Source: Oscheius onirici
Lineage: Eukaryota > Nematoda > Chromadorea > Rhabditida > Rhabditidae
Direction of reading: 5' to 3'
Assembly: GCA_932521025.1 (NCBI GenBank)
Contig: OW051470.1
Location: 1,364,001-1,428,000 of the forward strand
Length of the DNA stretch: 64,000 bases
Shown here: in pieces, positions 11,434 through 22,192 of the stretch
Position numbering within the stretch: the stretch's first letter is position 1
Layout: each line of letters begins with the position of its first letter
The notes under the pieces: model-generated
Database searches by the model: none
The model's input: the letters and a program-made list of their open reading frames with translations, nothing else
What the model was told of the DNA's origin: nothing
Translations under genes and position numbers: made by a program

Positions 11434-12210
11434 TTTACATTTAAAGGAACGTTTGCACCGATTGTAGGAAAATGAAGAAAGAAAATCATTTTAAACAAAT
11501 GCCTCTAAATTACATGGGAGGGGAGGGGGGGGGGGGGCGTCTTTACGCCCAATTAGAAACGGGGGGTGCGTCTTTACGTCCAAAATTATTTCTAGGCGTA
11601 AAAACGCCCAACCCTGCCTGCCTGTTCCTCGACGTTGTTTCTACCCACTACGCAGTGCGATGCTGGTGCCACCACATGTAGGGTAATGAGAATATTCTAG
11701 TCTAATGAAATAGCAGAAACTGAAAATGGTCCTAGGAGAAGGAGTTTGCATCTAAGAGCTTCTTTGAAATAAAGCATAGAACTGGTCTGGTAGATTTCGA
11801 TAGATATCAATTCTTGCTCAGAAATCTCGCAGTTAAGGATACAAGGAATATCTCGTTCCTCTTTAAATTTTGAGATTAGACTGCTACGGAGCCCCAAAAA
11901 ATTAACAGGTTCTCCAAAGTTCAAGCCAAAGCAGTGTTTTTTGGAGTAGAAATCTTTGCTTTCAGCAGATTCACGCAAAAAGTGGAATAAAAGTGCACCC
12001 ATGTTCATTTAGATCCACTAAATTGTCGAACTAACATGCCAATGTGGAAACGAATAATTTTTTCACAAGGTACGCCAAGGAACAACTCTGAACAGGTGAT
12101 GGTTAATTTGACATTGAAAATAGGTAAAAAGCAGAGAATAAGGTGCACTTCTACTGTCATATCTCACTAGCCCCAATTCCAGCAATAAAGAATCTGTTGT
12201 CAAAAAAAAA
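11434..12210. other. Spacer without a supported gene
   Basis: Contains a poly-G tract (about 11521-11537) with a short direct repeat reading GTCTTTACG. A minus-strand open frame at 11697-12008 has no recognisable domain or splice support. Confidence 0.4.
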
Positions 12211-12211
12211 C

Positions 12212-12217
12212 TTTATT
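12212..12217 (-). terminator. Poly(A) signal of the mini L-domain gene
   Basis: AATAAA on the minus strand, only about 15 bases past the stop codon at 12233. Confidence 0.65.
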
Positions 12218-12232
12218 GTTGACTGCTATTCC

Positions 12233-13681
12233 TCAAGCGATCCCTTCCTCCTGTTCCTGTTGAGCCTCATCCCTTCGCAGGTCGTAGTGGAAGTGGTCGT
12301 TGTGGTCGACGGTGTAGTAGTCGTCGTAGACATTCGGTCCCATGACCATCCCGCCGGCCTTTCGACTATTCGTGATCCGCTGCTCATAGCCTTCCCCGTC
12401 TTTTAGCATCTCTTCCAGAGTCCAATGTTTCGTGGCCGACGGGTCATCGGGATTGCCAAACTCGTGATGGCGACGGGCCGCATTCAAACGGACTAAGTTG
12501 TCGATAAAGTGGCGAGGATAGATCTGCTCGTAGGCTATGGAAGCGTTGGGGAACATGGCTTCCGGATGGGCGTCTGTCCGCCGCCAAGAGATGATGAAGA
12601 CGATGAGGGGAATGACCAGGAGGAAGAGGAGTAGTATAGGAGTCTGGAAAAGGGGGATGAACTGTTGCGGTTCAGTAGTCTCTCTGTCTCTATCTCTTGT
12701 TTAACTACTGTTTTCGATGTAGTTCATTCTCTCCATCAGAACATGTCTACAATCTTTTGGTTCTGTTAAAACCAGACATGTTCGGTCCGGTCCGAAAATT
12801 CACCAAAATCACCGCTCATGTAAAGAATTTAGCCACCTAACAATAAGCACGGCGACGGCTTATTTTTTTTTTAATTTGGTGAATTTTTGGACCGGACCGG
12901 ACCGACCGGTCCGTGGATAAGAGCGTCGACTGTGAAACACATGGTCAGGGTTCGATTCCCCCGTGTGTTAAAAGTGTTTGTTATGCTTCGATAGGTCTAA
13001 CATTCTCTTTTTCTTTGTTCTGCAAAGTTGTATAACAGACAAAAAACAACAAGTTTGCAGAGCATCGCAAAACTCTAAAATGAGTTTCTTCGTGAGAAAC
13101 TATGGCAACACGCCAAGCCATCTAACTGTCCTCTTCAACGGGGGGTTCTGTCGGTTCTTCTGTCAACGGGAGGTACTGTTATTCCTTCTCTTACTCTTAT
13201 TGCTACTGTTACTGTCACTCACCATTTCCCATCCTAATCAGCACCTTTCCAGGCGACAGATCTCGTACCATTTCTTCAAGTTTCGTCTCCTCCTTCAAAA
13301 ACGTGTTGTTGCTCACGATGACCATCGGTAGTCGGCTATCGGAACAGTTGTACTCTTTCTTGAAGAGTCTCGCGTCCAGATCCAGAAAGGCCAGATTCTC
13401 CAGTCGGCTGTTCTCAATCCTCAAGCAGTCGCTGATTTCCTTAATTCTTCTACGTCCTGACCAGCTTGTATCGGTCTTCTGTCCAATGATCAAATCTCCA
13501 TTGACGGTCCGACAGTTTTCAATCTGCTTCAAAGTCTTCAAAGGTCCAGAAAATTGGCAAAAGGACTGTACGTCGAGAATTAAGACGAACAGTGTAGAGA
13601 TGCTGGAAAATATATTAGAGTAAAAAAAACCATGGAGAACAAATACAGAGAGACAGCGAAAGCGTACCAAAACAGCGACAT
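12233..13681 (-). CDS. Single Receptor L-domain membrane protein
   Basis: Exons 13681-13668 (MSLFC split codon), 13602-13245 and 12643-12233 join in phase to 260 residues. The order is a signal peptide (STLFVLILDVQSF), one Receptor L-type domain (CRTVNGDLIIG, ISDCLRIENSRLENLAFLDL), a membrane helix of ~20 residues (PILLLFLLVIPLIVFIIS) followed by WRR, and a ~105-residue cytoplasmic tail with acidic and aromatic runs. It has no enzyme domain. It resembles a cut-down relative of the receptor-phosphatase 2 kb away on the same strand, and could act as a decoy or partner (inference). Placement between the inverted-repeat arms is seen directly. Confidence 0.75.
12783..12913. mobile_element. Small foldback element
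   Basis: Inverted ends CGGTCCGGTCC...AATTCACCAAAAT flank an AT-rich centre. It lies in the 601-bp intron of the mini L-domain gene. A tRNA-like repeat follows directly at about 12914-12968. Confidence 0.7.
12914..12968 (+). repeat. tRNA-like repeat fragment
   Basis: Contains GGATAAGAGCGTCGACTGTG and a B-box-like GGTTCGATTCC. It closely matches the better copy at 48475-48545. The ends do not pair as an acceptor stem, so I read it as tRNA-derived repeat, not a gene. Confidence 0.6.
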
Positions 13682-13978
13682 CTTGGGAGTTGAATTGCCC
13701 AAAATTGTCCTGGAACAAAGCCAAAAAACTTTTCCCCTAATTGCGTAAAAACAATTCAATTTGCTCTTCTGAAAAGAAACTTCAAACTTTGAACAAAAAG
13801 TTGTTATTAAAACTCGAAACAACTTTCAAAAAAGAAAACTTTGGCAAAAACAAAACTCAAAAAATTATAGTTCCCAAACGACGGCTTCGCCAGAAGGTTC
13901 TTCTAGAAGGTTAGTCTACAGTAGTTCTACCAAAAGGGAAACAGTGACAGTGAACAACTTTTAAACTTCCAGAGAGAG

Positions 13979-16172
13979 ATGGCCAACGCGATCGTACAAC
14001 TGGACGTTGGAGTGGTAGTCGACAGATGGATGATCGAGAAGAAGCTGGGAGAGGGCGGTTTCGGAGCCGTCTACAAGGTCCGCGATCCTACTGGCCAGTA
14101 CGCTCTGAAGGTCGAGGGAATCAACGAGCAGATGCAGGTGCTCCGTATGGAAGTCTTCGTCCTCGGCGAGCTGAACAAGAGAGGAAGTCGCCACTTCTGC
14201 CACATCGAGGACAAGGGCCGCTTCGGCAACTTCAACTATGTCGTCATGACGCTCGTCGGCAAGTCGCTCCAGGATCTGAGGAAGGAACGTCCGCAGCAGA
14301 ATCTCAGCCTCGCCTGTGCCATCTCCGTCGGAATCCAGGCTCTCGAGGCTCTCGAGGATCTTCACGGAATCGGATATTTGCACAGAGACGTAAAGGTAGT
14401 TTTACAAGTTTTTTATGAACAAAATGTTCTTTTCAGCCGGGCAACTATACCATCGGAAGGGCTGAGCTCCACGAGCTTCGTAAGGTTAGTGGTCTCTGTC
14501 TTCCTGTCTCCATATCACTGTTCCTCTACCGTACCTCACTCCACTCTACTGTCTCCTGTTCGTTCTGTCATGTCACCAAAGATTTGTTACTGTACCGTAC
14601 TGTCCTCTATTGAATCCTACTGATCTAAACTCTCTGACTCTTCTCTACTGTTCCCTACTGATCTATACTCTTCCCTATTCAAGTCTAGTGTCCCTTACTC
14701 ATCCAATTCTGTCCCTCACTGTCCTCTACTCATCCTTTCCGGTCCTTATTGCCACTATGGGTTCATTGTGGTTCTCTACTGTCTCCAACTGATTCCCACC
14801 GTCTCTCTACTGTTAATTGGTGTCTCCTTTGTTCAATACTGTCCTGAAACAGTTTCTATCTATTACCTGGTCTTCTAGACTCTCCTTTACTGTCCCCCAA
14901 TGTACCAGACACTCTATCAGCCCTCACTGTATGCCTACTGTCTTATACTGTTCTAGACTGTCAAAAACTCTTACTGTCCTTTACTGATTTCTACTCCCAC
15001 AGACTGTCCTCTATTTGGTTTTGACTGTCTCATATTATCTGTCATCACTACCGATTCCCAAATAGCCATTGCCGTTTTCTTTTTCTACTGGATCGAATAG
15101 TCCCGCATGACTATTTTCTACTCTTACTGTCCTTTGCGGTCCCTTACTCTTTCCTACATGTACCATCTTCCTCTGTCTGTCTCTATTTCCCCGTCTTCCC
15201 TGTTCCCATGCCTCCCTGATCCTACTGGATCGAAGTCTCGCAGTACTAGCCACAGAGTATCCATACATTGCGCTAGTAGCCAGAGAGTATCCATAACTGA
15301 TTTATACTCTCCCAGACTGACCCTTATTGGTTTTGACTGTCTTATACTATTTGCCAGTCGCCACTACCGATTCCGTACTAGCCACTACCGTTATCCTTTC
15401 CTACCGGACCGAACAGTACTGTCCCTGACTGTCTCCTATTCGTTGTCCCTTAGGGATCGTCAAAGGTTTAATACTGAATCGTACTGTCCTCTTTTGACTC
15501 CTACTGACCCATACTCTCTGACTCTTCTCTGACTCTTCCTAGTCTGGCATCACCATTTCCTGCTTCTTTCTGTCCTGTAATGTCCCATATACTGTGTGCA
15601 AACTACCATACTGTCTCCTGTTGCCTTCTGCTGTCCTGTACTGTCCTTTTACTCTCTCCTACTGTCTCCCTCTGTCTGTCTCTATTTCCCCATCTTCCCT
15701 GTTCCCATGCCCTCTACCAATTCCGACTTTCCAGGTGTACATCCTCGACTTTGGCATGTGTCGCAAGTTCACGAACGAGGAGGGAGTGATCAGAAAGCCG
15801 AGACAGGCTGCCGGCTTCCGTGGAACCGTTCGCTACGCCCCGATCGCCTGTCACAAGCAGCAGGATCTCTGCAGGAAGGACGACTGCGAGACGTGGGTCT
15901 ACATGCAGGTCGAGCTGACGATCGGCCGCGTTCCGTGGCGCGAGGTTCAGGACATCAACAAGGTCGGCGAGTACAAGCAGCGCTGTCGGTACATGCCCGG
16001 ACTGAACGAGCTCTTCCCTCCGCCCTGTCCGCAGGAGTATCGCGACTGCTTGGCCCTGATCGACAAGGTCAGCTACTTCGATGCTCCTCCGTACCAGCAG
16101 CTCTACCAGCTGATGAGGACCGCCTTGGCCAAGACCGGACTGCCCGAGTTCCCTTACGACTGGGAACGCTAG
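13979..16172 (+). CDS. TTBK/CK1-like protein kinase
   Basis: Exons 13979-14395, 14437-14484 and 15735-16172 give 300 residues. Kinase motifs: glycine loop LGEGGFGAVY, the VAIK-type lysine in YALKVE, the catalytic loop LHRDVKPGNYTIGR, DFGMCRKFT, and the CK1/TTBK-type DDCETWVYM and GRVPW. The length is that of a bare CK1-type catalytic domain. The pattern fits the expanded nematode tau-tubulin-kinase-like group, many of which are sperm-enriched in C. elegans (known for the family, not shown here). The ATG follows a CCAG acceptor by six bases, suggesting trans-splicing. AATAAA lies at 16187-16192. The second intron (1250 bp) is a degenerate TACTGTCC array. Confidence 0.93.
14485..15734 (+). repeat. 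Intronic TACTGTCC-type degenerate array
   Basis: Almost the whole 1250-bp kinase intron consists of diverged TACTGTCC/CTCTACTG units on the coding strand. A 40-bp segment around TCTGTCTGTCTCTATTTCCC occurs twice (about 15173-15215 and 15673-15715), the second copy just before the splice acceptor. A piece at 15236-15298 matches the palindromic repeat at 34.4 kb. Confidence 0.85.
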
Positions 16173-16632
16173 ACGAACTGGGAGTCAATAAAACTCTGAA
16201 CAAGACGCAGTGTAGAGGCATACAAAGAAAGAAACAGATCTTTTTCTAATTCTCAAGTTTCGGTCAGAAGAGCCACACAGTTGATTGAGATGTGGGAGAG
16301 ATGGCGACAGTCTGGATATGATAGGTCACTGTCAAAGGAGAGTTGAAGCAGATCTGTCCGAAGCAAGAATCAGCTTCTGAGTGCTCTGGAAGAGGAGAGG
16401 AAAGACATGATCAGAGAAAAAAACGGGAAAAAGGAAGAGAAGGGACGACTGGAATTACTACCATACCCGGTTGTCTGAACCTACAGAGTTCGAAAAAGGG
16501 TATCGATTATGTACATCAAAAATGCGATGAAGTACTATCAGATCAGAAATTGAAGTTGAGGCGAAAGATATTTTGTGTGTGTTGAGAACCTCAAATGGTG
16601 ACTTCAAACTTTCAAACATCTAGAAGTACGGC

Positions 16633-16684
16633 TTCTAGGCATCCATCCATCCAGTCTATTTCTAGACTGGATGGATGCCTAGAA
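16633..16684. repeat. Near-perfect hairpin at the inverted-repeat edge
   Basis: CTAGGCATCCATCCATCCAG is followed two turns later by its complement ending GGATGCCTAG. The two stems are ~24 bases with a 2-base loop, and the left one has one extra ATCC unit. It ends where the right inverted-repeat arm begins. Confidence 0.8.
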
Positions 16685-17901
16685 AATGAAATTTAAACGA
16701 GATAGCTTTTGTCAAAAGATTATGGAAGTTGAATGGTAAAACAATCTGGAAAACATTTTGGACCGGCAGACTTTCCGGTAGGAGAGTCCCGACTATCAGC
16801 GGCGACAATCTATCCATGACAGAACTATCAAACTGGTGGCCATTTTCGGATGAAGGTGGCTTTTTGTGCCATAGTCGGCTAAAAAATAGCAGGGCCTTTT
16901 CATAGGCCTTTGGGTAAACACAATACTAACTTAGAGAAAACAGGGATCAAAGTATCGATACTAACAATAACGAACAAGAAGCACGAGTCGGCAAGATTTA
17001 TGCACTAAATATTCGGGAAGGGAAGCGTACGGAGACTTCGTGTGGGTCTCCGTAAAGTCATGACACGATTTTTATAGCCTTTGCGGAGAAGCTATACAAT
17101 TGCTCTTTTAAATAACTCTGAAGGCAAATAAAAAGCAACTTCTTCGAACTTTTGGGCACTAATTGTCTCAAAGACTTGAAAGCAAAAGTCTTCACCAAAA
17201 AGCATAATTAAAATCAGAAAATATATGTTTTGAAAAAAAGCAAACTAATTGCAATTACTTCCAGCTATACAAGCGAACGTCATCAGTGAGGAGCTACAAA
17301 CCAAGAGGATCGTTCTACCGGACGCCACTTGCGTTATGTGGGTTTTTCTGCCTTCTGGAACCCTCTGTCCCTTGTTCTGATGTTTAGAAATCACTTGGTT
17401 GTTTACACCAAGTCGTGTTGTATCTCTTCATCGAGCAATTCTTTAGTGCAGAACTACAAAGTAAAAAGACTTCGTGTGTTGTTTTTGCTCACAGTTCTGT
17501 TCAGAAAGCCGATAGATTTTGCTTGAAGACATCCATGTAGTTTACTTTGTTTCTCGCGATAACTCTTCTTTTTCTTTTGAAACTGGACTACCCCTGTGCT
17601 TATTGGTTGTAAATTATGTTTGGTAGTTCTGTTCTAGAATTCTCACATTACCTCTTGACCTCTTGGTTCACACACCTGTTTGTCCCTCAAATCTGTCTCT
17701 TTCAGGAACAAGTTCTCCGCCGCCTTCTGGCTGTTTCTCGTGACAACGTTTGCGGAGACGACGACCCCTTCAACGACGATCTCTTCCGAAATACCGGCTA
17801 CATACGATACGATGTCTAAGACATGTAATTTCCCATCAGTTTATCTAAATGAATCTTCTTGTAGGCACGTTCAACGATTACGACTACAGGAATATGAAAA
17901 A
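16684..17901 (+). repeat. Right arm of large inverted repeat
   Basis: Inverted copy of 10582-11433. It contains an extra ~365 bp (about 16787-17150) absent from the left arm. Beyond 17901 the sequence departs from the receptor gene and enters ubiquitin-protease DNA. Confidence 0.9.
17706..17901 (+). pseudogene. Copied leader exon of the receptor gene
   Basis: The 119-bp leader exon (17706-17824), its 40-bp intron and the first ~38 bases of the next exon are present with intact splice signals. After AGGAATATGAAAAAA the receptor frame is lost. Reading on gives a short chimeric tail that stops within ~25 codons. It could still supply a promoter and a 5' leader to the protease gene just downstream (inference). 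Confidence 0.7.
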
Positions 17902-18023
17902 ATACTTTGAAATGTACTGGCAAGAGGGGTTTCGATTCAGATGGACCAGTCAAATGTCTAAATTCAACCGATTTATTTAAAAAACAGTTAACTCAGATCA
18001 TCGTCGTTGACAACATTCACCAG

Positions 18024-19324
18024 ATGGCTAAGAAGGAACAGACAAAGGACTACAATGGTCTACAAAACAACGTAGGCTCTCAAATGAACCTGTTCCTTAA
18101 CGGCATTTCAGGGAACGACGTGCTGTGCCAACGTGGTTATACAGACGCTGTACATGCTGCCCGAATTCAGGAATGCAGTCCTCAGGTAACCGAGAAACTT
18201 CCTTTTCTTACGAATAAATGTGTTCAGTTGGAAGCCGTCATCTTACAGGACAGAAGAGCAGTCAGAGCCCATTGGATTACTGCAAAATCTGTTCTTGCGG
18301 CTTCAGACAAAGGATGAGGCTGCCGTCGATCCGTGCGAGTTCCTCCAGGCGATCGGCTGGAAGAAAATTCAATCTGGGAATCAACAAGATGCACACGAAT
18401 ATCACCGCGTTCTTCTCACCTCCATCCACGACTTTTCGACAAACATCCGAAAACCCCATTTGGCGGAACATTGCAAAACATCCTGAGATGTTTGAAATCC
18501 TGAGATCCAAGAACTGTCTCTCTCTTTGCCAAGCTCGGAAAAACGAACTCTCGTAAGTTTTGCCAGCATTCATTCTGTCTGACCGGGCTTACTGAACCAG
18601 ATAAGCTTAGACTTGCTGTGTCTGTCAGCGTCTATGATTATTACTATTTTCAGGAAAATGCTTTGGATGCGTACTTTTCCCCAGAAAAGTTAAAAGACCG
18701 ATGGCAGTGCAAAAATTGCATGAAAACTGAGTTTGCTGAGAAGGTAAGATATCAAAACAGTTTCCACTCGAGTCATTTTTAGGCCTTGCTTTTGAACAAA
18801 GTTCCGACTGTCCTACCGATTCAGTTGATGTGTTTCAAGTTTGATGCCGGCAAGAACGAAGGACAAAAGATCAACAACAGGCTTCCCAACCGTTCTCAAT
18901 TTCAATACATACTCTTCCAACAGAAAGAAAGTCCGAACGATCACGAACAGTAAGCACCTCTAAATGATGTTTACAAAACTTTTTTGAGGCCGCTACAACT
19001 ACGACAAGAAACAGGGAAATTCATCCGGCTTCGAAAGTCGTATAGATGAACACGACGTCGGCCGTCTGCTGAAGCAAAGCGAAAACGTTTTGGAACTGTT
19101 CTCTATTATTGTTCACACGGGATCTCATAGCGGAGGACATTATTTCAACATCACAAAGTAAGTCCACTTTGAACTCACAAAAACAGCAATATTAGGAATT
19201 TGGACAACGATTCATGGTATGTGTTTGATGACGCGAATGTCCAGCAAAACCGAGTGATTTTGAAGCCAGTTTTGGATCTTCTGCAAGTGATTCCAGCGCC
19301 TACATGTTATTTTACCGAAAAGTA
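18024..19324 (+). CDS. Ubiquitin-specific protease (USP/C19 family)
   Basis: Start: ATG directly after a CACCAG acceptor. Exon 18024-18071 gives MAKKEQTKDYNGLQNN, and 18112-18185 continues GTTCCANVVIQTLYMLPEF, which is the USP Cys box with the catalytic Cys. Exon 18228 on has LQNLFLRLQT, IGWKKIQSGNQQDAHEY, and later FCQHS, a CKNC zinc-type pair, LPIQLMCFKFD, HSGGHYF (His box) and WYVFDD (Asp/Asn box). The order and spacing fit a USP7/47/48-like catalytic domain with little else. Two joins are unresolved: a TGA closes the frame at about 18484 before the LFAKL segment, and the phase near 18949-18989 does not match cleanly. The gene may be damaged, or I may have missed splice sites. Confidence 0.75.
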
Positions 19325-19369
19325 AGTCAGGTTTTTATACACAGTTTTTTATGATAGTCTTTACTTTAC

Positions 19370-19812
19370 CAGCCGGCTTCGCCGCCTGTAGGCGGCTTTA
19401 TACTTGTGTTTTCTTCTTAACTTCTACTCCCTTCCCCAGTAAACCGATCTCTTCTGATCCCTTTCCCAGTCAACCGATCCCTTGAGATCCCTTCCCTAAT
19501 CAATCGACCTTTTTCATTCTTTCCCAGGGTTCTCATCCCCTCCTAAAAACCGATACGAATTATCCTATTTTCTGGCCATACGATCCTTCTCTGATCTTAT
19601 ATAGATCAACCGGTCCTTTGTTATCCCCTAGCGGTTACCCTGACTCGATTTCCGACTCAAACCAAGGGCGAGGAGAGGAGTCGAACCCGGGTCGTCTGGG
19701 TAACTGCGGCGACTCTTAACAATACGCCAAAATTTGAGGTCTCGAAGAGACAAACAAACACACAGAGTCCACGACAGACACTATTGCGCTTTAGTAGTAG
19801 AGAGAGCTAAAT
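19370..19812 (-). repeat. Composite tRNA-derived repeat
   Basis: Contains CAGCCGGCTTCGCCGCCTG, CCAGTcAACCGATCYCTT units, a B-box-like GAGTCGAACCCGGG and a TTAACAATACGCC block, in the order seen inverted at 28.4-29.5 kb. Likely a SINE built on a tRNA-like head. Confidence 0.65.
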
Positions 19813-20576
19813 CTTTCTGCCTCTCTCGTCATTTTCTGTCTCTATCCCCTTGTACACAAACGGTTCGATTCAAGAACTTTTTCATAATACTAATAGCAAA
19901 TTATGGGATAGCGGCATACAAATCTGTGACAGACTCGCCAGCTTGTCTAGCTAGCGCCTGAGACTTTTTTCCCAGCGACTTTATCCACTTTAAATTGCTC
20001 CCAGGTCTCTGTGTGTGTGTTAGTGTGTCTGTCGGAAGCTTTAATTGGCAATCAAAATGGAGCAATTTGTGCGCACAATTAAGGGGAAAGGAGTTAGTAT
20101 AACAAGTTTAGACAAGTCAATTTGCAAGTGCGTGGACTTTGATTATTTTTGACTGGGGATAGTTTCCAGATAGTAGAGAAGTGCGGGTTAGGAATACGGG
20201 AAAGCGTTCAAGGGGGTTTCTACTATAGCTTTAGCTCCAACGGGGGTGATATCACAACTGGAGAACAGGAGAACGGCAGAACACATTGCAGAATGCAGGG
20301 GTGGACAGAGAGAAAGTGTCGAGAAATTAGAAACAGGGGACAAACGGGCAAGATTAGAGGAACAGAAACACAGGAACATAATCTGGATTTGTGAAAAAGT
20401 GGATTCTTTAGACAAAAAGGGATTTGTCTTTACCCTGTGTTTTCTTTTAGGAGACCGGACAAAAAGTGAACAATACAAAGTGGATTATAAGAACTCAACA
20501 AAAAATGAACAATATTGCGCACAAAGGTCAAATCCACTTTCCTCAGAGAACTCAACTCAACACAATTTAGCAAAAA

Positions 20577-20650
20577 GGTTTGCAGAAGGGCGGGATCGAA
20601 CCCGGGCTGTGTGGGTGAAATGGCGACCCTTAACAATACACCAACTTTTT
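20577..20650 (-). repeat. tRNA-like head of the same repeat family
   Basis: On the minus strand: GGTGTATTGTTAAGGGTCGC followed by a GGGTTCGATCCC B-box. Same layout as 28440-28498 and 29310-29368. The stretch 19813-20971 otherwise holds dispersed repeat DNA and no supported gene. Confidence 0.6.
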
Positions 20651-20971
20651 CGATGAAAAAATTTCGATCCAAAAATGCAGAGCGTAGAGGTGTGATCCGA
20701 GTCGAAAATCACAATTCTAAAAGATACCCCCTCTGAGATAGACTTAGTTATACCTTTATCCAAAATTTCAGAGAAAAATTCCCAAAAATGAGCCTGCAAA
20801 TCGCGAACAATCGCGGACGCGGGACATTTTTGAAACTCGGTTTTTTACCTAGCTTGTTAGGGTTTCGACTTAGCGACTTGAAAATAAGGCTCAAGGGGTT
20901 ACTTTTTACGCTGAATTTAGATAGAATAGCTCCCGGAACCTGAAAATGTTTCTGGCGCGCGCTGCGCGCGA

Positions 20972-21315
20972 TTTTAGGCTCAAAGCCTTCTGCGCTAGTG
21001 GGAGGCAAAGCCAAATCCACCGATTGATCTGGCGGGGGATCAGATAGCAAGCTGTTATCTTTTTTTAAACTAACAAAACTAATTCACTTAGCCCCGAAGG
21101 GGGCGTAGCTCAACTTGTACATCAAAATTTGAGGTCCCGGACAACCAAACAAACACAGAGTCCACCACAGACACCATGGCGCTTTAGTAGTAGAGAGATT
21201 ATTTCACGACATTGACTGACATAATAGTCAACCAGCCGGCTTCTGTCGGCGGCTTTTCTGCATGTGTTTTCTTCTTAACTTCTGCTTCCTTCCTCAGTCA
21301 ACCGATCTCTTCTGC
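20972..21315 (+). repeat. Left inverted repeat of the pseudogene island
   Basis: Inverted counterpart of 28681-29032 over nearly its full length, including CGCTAGTGGGAGGCAAAGCC and CAACCAGCCGGCTTCTGTCG-type stretches. It joins directly to coding sequence of the AMP deaminase copy at about 21316. Confidence 0.9.
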
Positions 21316-21326
21316 CCCCCGTCAAA

Positions 21327-22192
21327 TGGATTTCGACAGTGTCATCAAAGTCGACAATCATCTCCATGCCACTGCATCCATGACAGCCACCGAACTTGTT
21401 CAGTTCATCAAAGACACTCTAAACAGAGATGCTGACCGTGTCGTGGCTGAAGTCGACGGCGTTCCGAAAACGCTGAAAGAAGTTTTTAAAGAAGAAGGTT
21501 TGGAACCCGACTATCTCTCAGTAGACCTACTGGGTTGCCACGCTGATCCGAGCACCTTCAACAATTTCGCCGGATTCAACGACAAATTTGCTCCGTTTGG
21601 GAAACCCGTCATGCGAGATATTTTCTTGAAAAACAAAAACAAAATCGGCGGAGAGTACCTGGCAAATCTGCTCAAAATTGTCTACAAAAGACACGCTGCC
21701 AACAAGACTCAATCTCTACAAGGTCTGGCTTTTACAAAGTAATTTGACTGAAACCAAACTTTCCAGGAGCCGGTCATACAGTATCTGTACTACATGACCC
21801 AAATCGGAGTAGCTGCATCGCCTCTGTCCAACAACTACATCTTCAAGGAGCTTCGCGAGCAGCCCTTCCGCTACTACTTTGAAACAGGACTCAATATCAG
21901 CTTTACCTCGGACGATCCACTCCTGTTTCATCATTCGTGTTTCCCGTTGTTGGAAGAGTACACGACGGCTCGTCATTTGTGGAAGCTCCGAAGCGTCGAC
22001 ATGTGTGAAATCGCACGAAACAGCGTCGTCCAGTCCGGTTTCCCAGATCAGCAGAAAAAGAAGTGGCTGGGAGCACAATACGCAGAGACTTCAGGAAACG
22101 ATTGCAGCCGTACCAATGTTCCAAATATCCGTCTGGACTTCCGCAAAAAGGTACTTTCTCAGGAGCAAAATATCCTCTCCGAAGCCGCATAA
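21327..22192 (+). pseudogene. Deleted AMP deaminase copy
   Basis: Two conserved blocks: 21327-21742 (KVDNHLHATASM, LKEVFKEEGL, MRDIFLKNKNKIGGEYLA) and 21767-22192 (IQYLYYMTQIGVAASPLSNN, SFTSDDP, VDMCEIARNSVVQSGF, NVPNIRLDF). The segment that normally lies between them (~170 residues, with the HCGEAG active-site region) is absent. The N-terminal half is also missing, because the family sequence starts where the repeat ends. The first metal-binding HxH is present but a working active site is not. I call it a pseudogene. A short intron at about 21738-21766 would still not restore the missing part. Confidence 0.85.

Noticed and set aside
11697-12008. Minus-strand 103-residue open frame
   Set aside because: No recognisable domain, weak codon composition, no splice or poly(A) context.
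14026-14418. Second open frame inside the kinase
   Set aside because: Arg-rich shadow frame of the kinase exon.
17907-18317. Loss of the catalytic cysteine in the ubiquitin protease
   Set aside because: Reading straight through gives GSQMN in place of the Cys box, but a 40-base intron (18072-18111) restores GLQNN-GTTCCAN with the Cys, so the catalytic residue is present.
19980-20110. Possible CRISPR-like or satellite array
   Set aside because: Only single dispersed repeat copies are present, with no regular spacing. CRISPR is not expected in an animal genome.
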